Positions 1 through 6,733 of a DNA stretch of 21,130 nucleotides are shown here, one piece after another. Every line of letters starts with the position of its first letter. The first letter of the stretch is position 1. The stretch comes from Candidatus Delongbacteria bacterium. GTDB taxonomy: Bacteria > Delongbacteria > UBA4055. Both the position numbers and the translations under genes were made by a program. Below the pieces are notes generated by a model. The model ran no database searches. It saw only the letters and a list, made by a program, of their open reading frames with translations, and was not told the DNA's origin. The stretch lies in assembly GCA_027858795.1 (NCBI GenBank), contig JAQICF010000124.1, forward strand, positions 1 through 21,130. The letters are read 5' to 3'.

Positions 1-1559
1 TCTTTTTGGTAGTTTGCCACATCATTCAATAGATAATCATAATCTTTGATGTTTTTCAACTGAGCTCTATTGATATATTTTTTGTTAAAAGTAACATATT
101 CTTTATTAGATATTGCAGTCTGCCACTTATTTATATGCTTGAATCCAAATCCTTCACTTACAAGCCTTTTTCTGCCTAAAGAAAGACCTTTGTCACGATA
201 ATAATAACTATCATTGTTATATTTTTTTAAATTAAGAGTATCCTTCTCTAACCTTTTCACTATTTTTTCCAAAAATTCAACTTTGTCGATCCCGTGAGTA
301 TCATAAAAATATGAAACGATAGAAGAAATTCCTTTTCGGTCATCAAAAGAAATGTCACCTGATTCATTCTTAATTATTTTACCATCGACAAGTATTTTAG
401 TATCAGTTAAAAGTTGCTCGAGTCTCCCCTTTTGGCTGGCTATAGAAACATTAAAACAACTCCATGGTCCAAACAATGAAAGGATAGCTATGATGGACAA
501 TGAAATAGGTAAATATTTCAGTTTTGCATTTTTATTTATAATAAAATACAACGATACTCCAAATAACCACAGAGCAAGGAACATTATGAAATATCTTTTT
601 TCTGTGATGCCATATTGACCAACTCTTTTAAAAATTGCAAAGAAAAGCATAATTATCAGTGGGATTAGGGCTCTGAAAAAATACTTTGTATATGTATTCA
701 AGCCCTTGTATTTCTCCAGATTTTTCAACGGTGATGACAGTATTAGTGAATTTATACCAACGAATGAATATGAAATTATCAAGTACGAAACAATTCCTTT
801 AGGCCAATCCTGTGTAAATATCACCTTGAACATATATATGTATAAAATTCCAATGTAACCTATAACTAATGGAAGAAGAATATATAGAGTCAAAACTTTC
901 ATAGCTTTAGGAAATTCATAACTTTCAAGGCTTTTTTCTTTCCTGTCAGGAACACCGGCTAGAAAGTACAATGGAGCAAATATGGTAGCCGCAAGTACAA
1001 ATATATCTCCGTACAATTCTTCATGAATGCCGAAATCAAACAATTTATCTATCGCAAACAATGCGGATGCAACACCTGCAAAAAGAATATTGGCAAAGAT
1101 AATACTTATAACAATTCTTATCACCATATCAACATTATACCTTCCGAAGTCAGATTCACTATCATCCTTTCTGATGTAAGCGAACATTAAACCCATGAAA
1201 GTTGACAAGTAGAATATTGTCATAACGACAAAATCTCTTTCTCTGAATTTTAAAGGTAAAGTGAAGTATAAATATACCAAGAAAGCGACCATCACAAGGT
1301 TTATAATTGAACGCAAATTCAATGAGTATTCTTTTTTCTCTGAGAATAACTTTATCGCCAATGAAAGTAAAAAGCCAAGAATAGAAACAAAGACGGCTTT
1401 CAGAATATGCTCTTTATATGGATATTTGTATCCACTTTCTATTTCAACGATCAGTAAAACACATGTAATAACTGCAAAGAACACCGGTAATGGAAATCTC
1501 TGAAATACATTTTTTATTCCTTCAATAATATTTTGAAATGATATTTTCTTTATTTTCAT
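1..1559 (-). CDS. DUF4153 family integral membrane protein (C-terminus beyond window)
   Basis: My reverse-strand translation from the ATG at 1557-1559 stays open to the window edge (519 codons, no stop), so the 3' end is missing. The start is set by a GGAG seven bases upstream of the ATG. About the first 350 residues are a series of hydrophobic helices (roughly ten) separated by short charged loops, with the first near residues 22-37. Around residue 363 comes a FGPWSCFNVSIASQKGRLEQ stretch, typical of DUF4153 proteins, followed by a charged soluble tail. The function of DUF4153 is unknown. The gene lies 16 bases after the acetyltransferase stop on the same strand, so the two are probably cotranscribed. 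The family call rests on recalled family appearance and the membrane-then-soluble architecture, not on a search. Confidence 0.8.
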   Translation of the reverse strand, partial: MKIKKISFQNIIEGIKNVFQRFPLPVFFAVITCVLLIVEIESGYKYPYKEHILKAVFVSILGFLLSLAIKLFSEKKEYSLNLRSIINLVMVAFLVYLYFTLPLKFRERDFVVMTIFYLSTFMGLMFAYIRKDDSESDFGRYNVDMVIRIVISIIFANILFAGVASALFAIDKLFDFGIHEELYGDIFVLAATIFAPLYFLAGVPDRKEKSLESYEFPKAMKVLTLYILLPLVIGYIGILYIYMFKVIFTQDWPKGIVSYLIISYSFVGINSLILSSPLKNLEKYKGLNTYTKYFFRALIPLIIMLFFAIFKRVGQYGITEKRYFIMFLALWLFGVSLYFIINKNAKLKYLPISLSIIAILSLFGPWSCFNVSIASQKGRLEQLLTDTKILVDGKIIKNESGDISFDDRKGISSIVSYFYDTHGIDKVEFLEKIVKRLEKDTLNLKKYNNDSYYYRDKGLSLGRKRLVSEGFGFKHINKWQTAISNKEYVTFNKKYINRAQLKNIKDYDYLLNDVANYQK

Positions 1560-1575
1560 AATAACGCTCCATTGA

Positions 1576-2358
1576 TTACAAAACAATTAAATCCCATTTA
1601 CCTATTTCTTTATAGCCTATTTTTTTATATATCTTCCCTGCTGAAGGATTATCATAGAATAAACATGGTTGTTTTCCTTCCTTGAGCAATTCATAACTTA
1701 ATCTGCCTGTACATTTCGAAGCATAACCTTTTCCTCTGAAGTCAGGATTCGTACAAACTCCAACTACCATTGCTGCAGTAGATATTTCTGCAGTGGATGA
1801 TGCGGATGCAACGATTCTACCATTTTCTCTAACATAATATGTTCTGGAAGTCTTATCAATAATTCTATATTTCACATTCTCTACAGAAGATTTGAAATCA
1901 GAAAATTCTACTATGCTTTCCCCCAGTTCGAAGATCTCTTCAGCATCTTCTGCAACAGCTAAGGTTACTTCATCATTCAATAGTTCTTTGGGTATGTCGT
2001 TAATATCTGAAAGCTGTGCAAGGTATTGTTTTCTTATCTTTTTGTACTCAAAATGAGGAGCTAACAGGTCGACGATCCACTCCTTTCCAGAGATACCTTG
2101 AACACCGTCAAAACTCTTAATTTTATCAATAAAGATATTCACAGAGAATTCACCGTATGACGATATAATTATGAAATTTTTATATCTTAGAAGGACTGCA
2201 ATATACTCATCTCCGTTAAATTCAGCCCAGAGTTCTTGCATATCAGTTTCAAAACCGAAATTTTCAACATCTCCGAGAATAAATAAGTTATATGCTTTTT
2301 CCTTTTCAAGAAATTCGAAAAGTTTATCTTTATCATTTGTATTTAGTTTTCTGAACAT
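1576..2358 (-). CDS. GNAT family N-acetyltransferase
   Basis: A 260-residue protein with the acetyl-CoA-binding core of the GNAT fold near its C-terminus: beta-4 VVGVCTNPDF followed by RGKGYA (residues 208-213, the R/Q-x-x-G-x-G/A pyrophosphate loop), then an alpha-helix and a late FYDNPSAGKIYKKIGYKEIG block (residues 234-253) typical of GNAT beta-5/helix-4. Residues 1-130 form a second, less conserved domain, so this is a two-domain FR47-like acetyltransferase. The substrate cannot be told. The reading frame is open a further 59 codons upstream to 2535. I prefer the ATG at 2358 because AAAGGG lies just upstream of it, and the upstream part encodes a basic, non-GNAT sequence overlapping a palindromic repeat. 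A promoter lies at 2535-2562. It is the first gene of a probable two-gene operon with the DUF4153 protein. Confidence 0.85.
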   Translation of the reverse strand: MFRKLNTNDKDKLFEFLEKEKAYNLFILGDVENFGFETDMQELWAEFNGDEYIAVLLRYKNFIIISSYGEFSVNIFIDKIKSFDGVQGISGKEWIVDLLAPHFEYKKIRKQYLAQLSDINDIPKELLNDEVTLAVAEDAEEIFELGESIVEFSDFKSSVENVKYRIIDKTSRTYYVRENGRIVASASSTAEISTAAMVVGVCTNPDFRGKGYASKCTGRLSYELLKEGKQPCLFYDNPSAGKIYKKIGYKEIGKWDLIVL

Positions 2359-2377
2359 AGGTATTCCCTTTACATTC

Positions 2378-2424
2378 ACCGTCATCTCGATATAATTTCT
2401 TCCAGAAATCACTCGATGAACGGT
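2378..2424. repeat. Imperfect palindromic repeat in the acetyltransferase leader
   Basis: Outer arms ACCGTCATC...CGA and TCGATGAACGGT are nearly complementary (one or two bulged bases), and the centre is a perfect hairpin ATTTCT-TCC-AGAAAT (2395-2409). The GTCATC-type end resembles the other GTCAT-initiated repeats in this window (13405, 14256, 19314). It lies between the proposed promoter and the start codon of the acetyltransferase, so it would form part of the 5' untranslated leader. Confidence 0.45.
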
Positions 2425-2534
2425 AGTAATTTTTCTTTCCGGACTTCGAGTTAATGCATAGCATTTGTACCGAGAAGCCTGTGCCTTTGTGCGAACATTA
2501 TCTTTCAAATTAACATAACTTCCACATAAAAACA

Positions 2535-2562
2535 ATTATAAAGTTGTTTGATTTATTGCAAA
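2535..2562 (-). promoter_or_regulatory. Promoter for the acetyltransferase/DUF4153 operon
   Basis: On the minus strand a perfect TATAAT (-10, plus positions 2535-2540) lies 16 bases from TTTGCA (-35-like, plus positions 2557-2562). The -35 overlaps the palindrome at 2558-2570. Transcription would start near 2528 and give a leader of about 170 bases before the ATG at 2358. The -10 match is strong and the -35 is moderate. Confidence 0.5.
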
Positions 2563-2584
2563 TTATTTGCTTTATTAATAGTAT
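2556..2584 (+). promoter_or_regulatory. Divergent promoter and 13-bp palindrome (possible operator)
   Basis: GCAAAT-T-ATTTGC at 2558-2570 is a perfect 6+1+6 palindrome in the intergenic region between two divergent genes. TTGCAA (2556-2561, itself self-complementary) could serve as a -35 in both directions. On the plus strand it lies 17 bases from TAGTAT (2579-2584), a moderate -10, placing the start of transcription about 20 bases before the ATG at 2611. The arrangement suits a shared operator, but no regulator is identified. Confidence 0.35.
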
Positions 2585-2610
2585 ATTCATTATTAATGAG
2601 GTAATATCGT

Positions 2611-4422
2611 ATGGCAAAGCTAGATCTAACCCCTAGATTGAAAGCTCAGATTGTGTTTTTCTCAGCTTTAATTATATTCATAGTAGGTTTTTTAATGTTC
2701 ATAAATGGATTGAACAGACACTCTATTACAGCTATTCGAAAGGAATCCGGAAGAGTAGAATTTGAATTTCATGATCATTATCTTTATATGTTCAAACATA
2801 ATACCGTAGGTTATGCTCCTGTAACAGATGTCAAATATTATAAAAGTGACTCAAAAGATAAACCATCAAACCCTTTGATAGTTTTCTTTACAACGACAGA
2901 TGAGTTTAAGTTTTATGCAGAAGCAAATGAAATTTCCGATGAAGACTTAAAAGAATTGCATAAGAAAATACAAAATTTCATGGATGAGGAGGAATTAACT
3001 GAATTTGGAGATTCATTTTTCTATTTAAAATTTTATGGTATTATAGGCTTATTTATGATAGGTCTAACAGGATACTTTATAATTCCTTTATTTAAAAGAA
3101 TACCTAAAAAGACTGAGGAAGAAAAGAAGCAATTTAAAGCTAATGTTTTAAACAAAATCAAAGATATTAAGAAGATAAAAAATGTTGCTGTAAAGAAAAT
3201 GAAAGAGATAAAAGAGAAAAAGCCTGAAGTGACAAAAGAAATAATATCAGGCGACAAGTTGTTAAAGATATTGATCCCTGTGTATGACCGAAATATTATT
3301 TTCAAACCTGATGTTTTTAAGACACCTTATACACATAGTATTGCCTTAGCTTGTACATCCTCACAGAAGCCGGAACTACAGGAAAAATACAACAATGAAT
3401 TTGAATATATTATTTGTGATAAAAATACTAATACCGCAGAAATGGTTATGAAAGCAGAAAATTGGATGAAAGACTTTACAGGATATCTTATAGTCCAAGC
3501 GGAAAAGATACCTGAACTGACTTCAGCTATCGTATCTGATCTTTACAAAGAACATAAAGGATTTCAAAATGAATGTACAATTTTAGTTGCAGAATCAAAT
3601 GAGAGTAATATCCCATCCGGTAAATTGATCAAAAATATGGCAAATAGAATTGTTAGTATCTCTTCAAACCCAGAAAGTAACGATCCTTCAGGACAACCTG
3701 CTGAAGTTTCCTTAGGCTTATTCTGTTTCAATGCAAAAAGGATATTTAGCACGATTAGAGATCTTGGACATAGTGGTTCATATGAGGGAGTACTATTCAC
3801 AAGAATTATTGAGGTTTATCATAAGAACAGAAGCAAGTTAAATACTTTCGTTGTAAAGAATGCTAAAAAACAAAATATACAACCAAATGCTTCTTCCAGC
3901 AAAATATTAGCTGTCCCAACTAAAGAAATTGCTGCTTTGATCATTTCTACAATGGAATTTGATGAGGATAAGATCAAAAGTGCTTTTGAAGCTTTATCAC
4001 CTGAGATAAATACTATATATACGATCATTAATCCTGAAAACCAGGAAAAGGTCGAGGAGCTACTTGAACATAAAGTAGAACTTGTATTTTCTGAAGGTAA
4101 AAGTGGAGATGGAGATGATGCTTTAAGAACAAATGATATGCTCAGGAATTTTAAAGGTTTGATCGTAGTTATACCTGAAAGTTCAGTTGCTATTTCAAAA
4201 GATATGATAAATAAACTTGTATCTGAGCATACAAATCAAAATAATATTTGTACTGTTGCTACGAATGAAGGAAATAATATTCTTTATTGTGTTGATTCAT
4301 TCCAATTTTTATATGCTGTGAAAAAAATCAGTCGTGATCCTGAAACAAAAAAATATCTTCTATCAGGAATGGTTGATATTCTTTTAGAGGCTAAGAAAAG
4401 AGTTCAGGAAATTGAGATGTAA
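2611..4422 (+). CDS. Membrane-anchored protein with two degenerate GlmU-like nucleotidyltransferase domains
   Basis: 603 residues; GAGGT nine bases before the ATG supports the start. Two transmembrane helices (about 13-34 and 139-162) flank a soluble segment. After the second helix a strongly basic Lys/Glu-rich linker (163-212) suggests the rest is cytoplasmic. Residues about 215-415 and 430-603 both read like the GlmU/MobA-type GT-A fold. The first has KDFTGYLIVQAEKIPELTSA where GlmU has its 'KDF.G..LVL.GD.PL.T' block, and ends with a GLFCFNAKRIFSTI...GSYEGVLFTRIIEVY block matching 'GIYCFDA..LF..L...QGEYYLTDVIEI'. The second has LRNFKGLIVVIPES...ISKDMINKLVSEH and ILYCVDSFQFLYAV. Neither copy shows the N-terminal LxxGxGxRM loop, and the metal-binding Asp of GlmU's GD block is absent in both. 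I infer a pseudoenzyme of unknown role. It is monocistronic, convergent with the VWA gene. Confidence 0.8.
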   Translation: MAKLDLTPRLKAQIVFFSALIIFIVGFLMFINGLNRHSITAIRKESGRVEFEFHDHYLYMFKHNTVGYAPVTDVKYYKSDSKDKPSNPLIVFFTTTDEFKFYAEANEISDEDLKELHKKIQNFMDEEELTEFGDSFFYLKFYGIIGLFMIGLTGYFIIPLFKRIPKKTEEEKKQFKANVLNKIKDIKKIKNVAVKKMKEIKEKKPEVTKEIISGDKLLKILIPVYDRNIIFKPDVFKTPYTHSIALACTSSQKPELQEKYNNEFEYIICDKNTNTAEMVMKAENWMKDFTGYLIVQAEKIPELTSAIVSDLYKEHKGFQNECTILVAESNESNIPSGKLIKNMANRIVSISSNPESNDPSGQPAEVSLGLFCFNAKRIFSTIRDLGHSGSYEGVLFTRIIEVYHKNRSKLNTFVVKNAKKQNIQPNASSSKILAVPTKEIAALIISTMEFDEDKIKSAFEALSPEINTIYTIINPENQEKVEELLEHKVELVFSEGKSGDGDDALRTNDMLRNFKGLIVVIPESSVAISKDMINKLVSEHTNQNNICTVATNEGNNILYCVDSFQFLYAVKKISRDPETKKYLLSGMVDILLEAKKRVQEIEM

Positions 4423-4455
4423 AACAAAAAGATAAATCACGTCTGTACAAAATCC

Positions 4456-4489
4456 ATTGTAAGGAACGCAGATCTGCGTTCCCTACAAT
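4456..4489. repeat. 34-bp near-perfect palindrome between convergent genes
   Basis: ATTGTA-A-GGAACGCAGA is followed immediately by its complement TCTGCGTTCC-C-TACAAT. Only the A4462/C4483 pair is mismatched. It sits between the stop codons of two convergent genes, so it could serve as a two-way transcription terminator, although no long U-run follows on either strand. The ends (TGTA-GG...CCCTACA) match the hairpins at 6500-6605 and 8050-8078. Confidence 0.7.
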
Positions 4490-4495
4490 AATATT

Positions 4496-6382
4496 CTATT
4501 TTTTCAATAGTTTTGCTTTTTCAACGAGTGTTATAAATTCTGCTCTGTATCCGAAGTCATCCTTCCCCATTGACCCTATTGCCATTTTAAGTACGCTATC
4601 AAAAGTTGAATCACCAGCGAACTTTGATTCTCTGAGAAGCATACCGAATTCTGCCACTGCTGCTGAAAATCTGAAGTTATTTGAAGTTTTATCAAAATCT
4701 ACACCTTCATCAGCTAATGGATGTTCGATCAGTTTACTTTTATCTTCCTTAGGTTCTTTATACCTGAGTTTAAGGAACATCAGTTCATTTGTTTTATAAG
4801 CATAAGGTGTTGTCTCAAGTTGCTGATATTTCAGATCGTCAACCTTTTTCTCTGTCTTAGCATTTGCAGGAACTATTTCATATAAAGCTGTTACAGTATG
4901 ACCAGCACCGAGTTCGCCAGCATCTTTCTTATCATCGTTAAAATCTTCTTTATTTAAGAGTCTGTTCTCATAACCGATCAATCTATAAGAATCTACTCTA
5001 GCAGGATTGAATTCTATCTGTAATTTTACATCTTTAGCTATAACGAACATAGTACCTGCTAGCTCTGTAACAAGTACTTTCTTAGCTTCAAGAATATTAT
5101 CAATGTAGAAATAATTACCATTCCCTTTATCAGCGATCTCTTCCATTCTACCGTCTTTATAGTTGCCCATCCCGAAACCAAGTATAGTCAGGAATATACC
5201 TTTGTTCCTTTTCTCTTCCATCATTTTTACAAGTTCAGATGTGCTGGAAACTCCAACGTTAAAATCACCATCAGTTGCTAAGATTATTCTGTTATTCCCA
5301 TCTTTTATCAAATTCTCTTCAGCGATCTTATACGCAAGCTTTATACCTGCTCCACCAGCTGTTGAACCACCTGCTTCCAAGTTATTCAAAGCATCAAATA
5401 TCCTTTTCTTATCAGAAACTTCCGTAGAAGGTAATATTAAACCTGCTGCTCCTGCATAAACTGCAATAGCAACTTTATCGGTAGGTTTCAAAGCATTAAG
5501 CAATAGACTGAATGATTTTTTTAGAAGACCAAGTTTATTTGCAGAATTCATAGAACCTGAAACATCTAACAAAAATACAAAATTGCTCTTTACGTCACTC
5601 CCCTGCTCCATTTGTTTTCCCTGAAGACCGATATGAACCAGTTTATTCTGCTTATTCCAAGGGCAATCTGATATCTCAGTATCAACTGCAAAAGGAACTT
5701 CATCCTTAGGATATTCATAGTCATAGTTGAAGTAATTTATCATTTCCTCTATTCTGATCGCATCTTTATAAGGCATTTGACTTTGGTTGATGAATCTTCT
5801 CATATTCGAGTATGAAGCAGCATCAACATCTATAGAAAAAGTTGATATCGGGGTTTCAGTTACTTTTTTGAATTCGTTTTCTGTTATTGTAGAATATTCC
5901 TCTGTGTTATGCTGAATATTACCTTCACCGTTTGCTACCATACCAACAGACATCGCGTCCATACTATATGCAGGTGGGGCCATTCTTGCTTCTTTCTTCA
6001 GTTTCATATTGGTAACAGCCATTTCAGATATTTCATATTCTGCATTCAGATCTTCTTCAACCGGCTCTACAGGTTTAATAACTGCAAGCTTAAAATCAAG
6101 AACCGTAGTCTTTTCTGCATTAACTTTTACACCTGCAGTCTCTTTAGAATTGTAATTAACAATCTGAGCTTTAACAGTGTAGTTTCCTGTAGGAATGTTC
6201 TCGATTTTATAAAAACCTTTCAGATCTGTCTTTCCCCAGAATTTTGTACCTGTCAAATAAACGCTGGCACCTTTTAATTTATTTCCACTCATATCTGTTA
6301 CAGTTCCTTCTATTGTCCCTGTTATCCCTGCAAAAATACTTGTAAAGAAAATAAATAGTAATACGAACCCAAATCTTTTCAT
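4496..6382 (-). CDS. Secreted YfbK-like von Willebrand factor type A protein
   Basis: 628 residues from the ATG at 6382, chosen because GGAGG lies six bases upstream. The in-frame ATG four codons earlier contains that GGAGG and has no site of its own. Residues 1-18 are a signal peptide. Residues about 21-100 form a carboxypeptidase-regulatory-like beta-sandwich (GTIEGTVTDMSGNKLKGASV). Residues about 160-260 are the YfbK N-terminal region (TFSIDVDAASYSNMRRFI). The VWA domain starts at about 266 with a complete MIDAS: D273-x-S275-x-S277, T341 and TDGD at 370-373. The C-terminal 170 residues are the YfbK/DUF3520-type region. VWA domains with an intact MIDAS bind a divalent metal and a protein ligand. 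The location should be periplasmic or surface, and the ligand is unknown. It is transcribed alone, with its own probable promoter/operator upstream. Confidence 0.9.
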   Translation of the reverse strand: MKRFGFVLLFIFFTSIFAGITGTIEGTVTDMSGNKLKGASVYLTGTKFWGKTDLKGFYKIENIPTGNYTVKAQIVNYNSKETAGVKVNAEKTTVLDFKLAVIKPVEPVEEDLNAEYEISEMAVTNMKLKKEARMAPPAYSMDAMSVGMVANGEGNIQHNTEEYSTITENEFKKVTETPISTFSIDVDAASYSNMRRFINQSQMPYKDAIRIEEMINYFNYDYEYPKDEVPFAVDTEISDCPWNKQNKLVHIGLQGKQMEQGSDVKSNFVFLLDVSGSMNSANKLGLLKKSFSLLLNALKPTDKVAIAVYAGAAGLILPSTEVSDKKRIFDALNNLEAGGSTAGGAGIKLAYKIAEENLIKDGNNRIILATDGDFNVGVSSTSELVKMMEEKRNKGIFLTILGFGMGNYKDGRMEEIADKGNGNYFYIDNILEAKKVLVTELAGTMFVIAKDVKLQIEFNPARVDSYRLIGYENRLLNKEDFNDDKKDAGELGAGHTVTALYEIVPANAKTEKKVDDLKYQQLETTPYAYKTNELMFLKLRYKEPKEDKSKLIEHPLADEGVDFDKTSNNFRFSAAVAEFGMLLRESKFAGDSTFDSVLKMAIGSMGKDDFGYRAEFITLVEKAKLLKK

Positions 6383-6435
6383 AAGATCCTCCATTTTATA
6401 TTTAAAAATAATTTTATCGCTTTTTTGTTATAAAC

Positions 6436-6469
6436 AATAAAATAAATAATGTTCGTTTTAACAAACGAA
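6436..6469 (-). promoter_or_regulatory. Probable promoter with inverted-repeat operator upstream of the VWA gene
   Basis: TTCGTTT-TAAC-AAACGAA (6452-6469) is a perfect 7-bp inverted repeat with a 4-bp spacer. On the minus strand TTGTTA inside it (plus 6459-6464) is followed after 17 bases by TTTATT (plus 6436-6441), a moderate -35/-10 pair placing the transcript start about 47 bases before the ATG. A repressor bound to the repeat would cover the -35. The regulator is unknown. Confidence 0.4.
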
Positions 6470-6496
6470 ATATAATTTTTTAATTATTTGGTTATC

Positions 6497-6605
6497 TGTA
6501 GGGGACGGTTTCTTACCGTCCCCTCTTCTGACGTTTTCGGGGGACGAAAAGAAATCGTCCCCTACGTTTATGCGTTTTCAGGGCGTTATAAATAACGCCC
6601 CTACA
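6497..6605. repeat. Tandem array of three GGGG-stem hairpins, about 40-bp period
   Basis: Hairpin 1: AGGGGACGGT-ttctt-ACCGTCCCCT (6500-6524). Hairpin 2: stem arms 6539-6547/6555-6563 (GGGGACGA with TCGTCCCC). Hairpin 3: GGGCGTTAT against ATAACGCCC (6581-6600). Left ends are 39-41 bases apart. The linkers before hairpins 2 and 3 share CGTTTTC. The array starts with TGTAGGGG and ends with CCCCTACA, so the outer ends are also complementary. It lies between divergent genes, so it cannot be the terminator of either neighbour. Confidence 0.75.
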
Positions 6606-6643
6606 TTATTCATTTTTTTCATTATTTCTCGTAAAAAAAATCA

Positions 6644-6672
6644 TTGACAATTATGTTCTAAATCATTTTATA
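6644..6672 (+). promoter_or_regulatory. Promoter for the metal permease
   Basis: A perfect TTGACA (-35, 6644-6649) is followed after 17 bases by TTTATA (-10, 6667-6672), within a TATATATA-rich stretch that offers alternative -10 positions. The start would fall near 6679, giving a leader of about 55 bases before the TTG start at 6734. No clear metal-regulator dyad is visible. Confidence 0.55.
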
Positions 6673-6733
6673 TATAGCAGTTATTCTATAAATTTCCAAC
6701 AGAAACTAAAAACAATAATAAACTGAGGTTAAA

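Larger units (their letters stand above)
6383..6733. other. Divergent intergenic region without a gene (351 bp)
   Basis: No coding sequence is supported here. From left to right it holds: the leader and probable promoter/operator of the VWA gene (6383-6469), an A/T-rich stretch, a tandem array of three hairpins (6497-6605), a T-rich stretch, and a sigma70-like promoter for the metal permease (6644-6672) with its ribosome-binding site GAGG at 6725-6728. Confidence 0.7.

Noticed and set aside
352..1503. Plus-strand frames at 352-618 and 1261-1503
   Set aside because: They are antisense to the continuous DUF4153 membrane protein and have no ribosome-binding site or recognisable domain.
2359..2535. 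N-terminal extension of the acetyltransferase to the ATG at 2535
   Set aside because: It would start inside the -10 box, has no ribosome-binding site, and encodes a non-GNAT basic sequence overlapping palindromes. The ATG at 2358 has a clear AAAGGG.
2611..4422. An active GlmU or MobA enzyme
   Set aside because: Both domains lack the LxxGxGxRM loop and the metal-binding Asp. There is also no left-handed beta-helix (hexapeptide repeat) acetyltransferase domain as in GlmU.
6383..6394. VWA protein starting at the ATG at 6394
   Set aside because: GGAGG at the correct distance serves the ATG at 6382. The upstream ATG contains that site and lacks one of its own, and the signal peptide reads naturally from 6382.
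6497..6605. A short CRISPR-like array, because of three units with a period near 40 bases
   Set aside because: The units are hairpins with variable stems and no constant direct repeat. The only shared linker is a few bases, and there are no cas genes.
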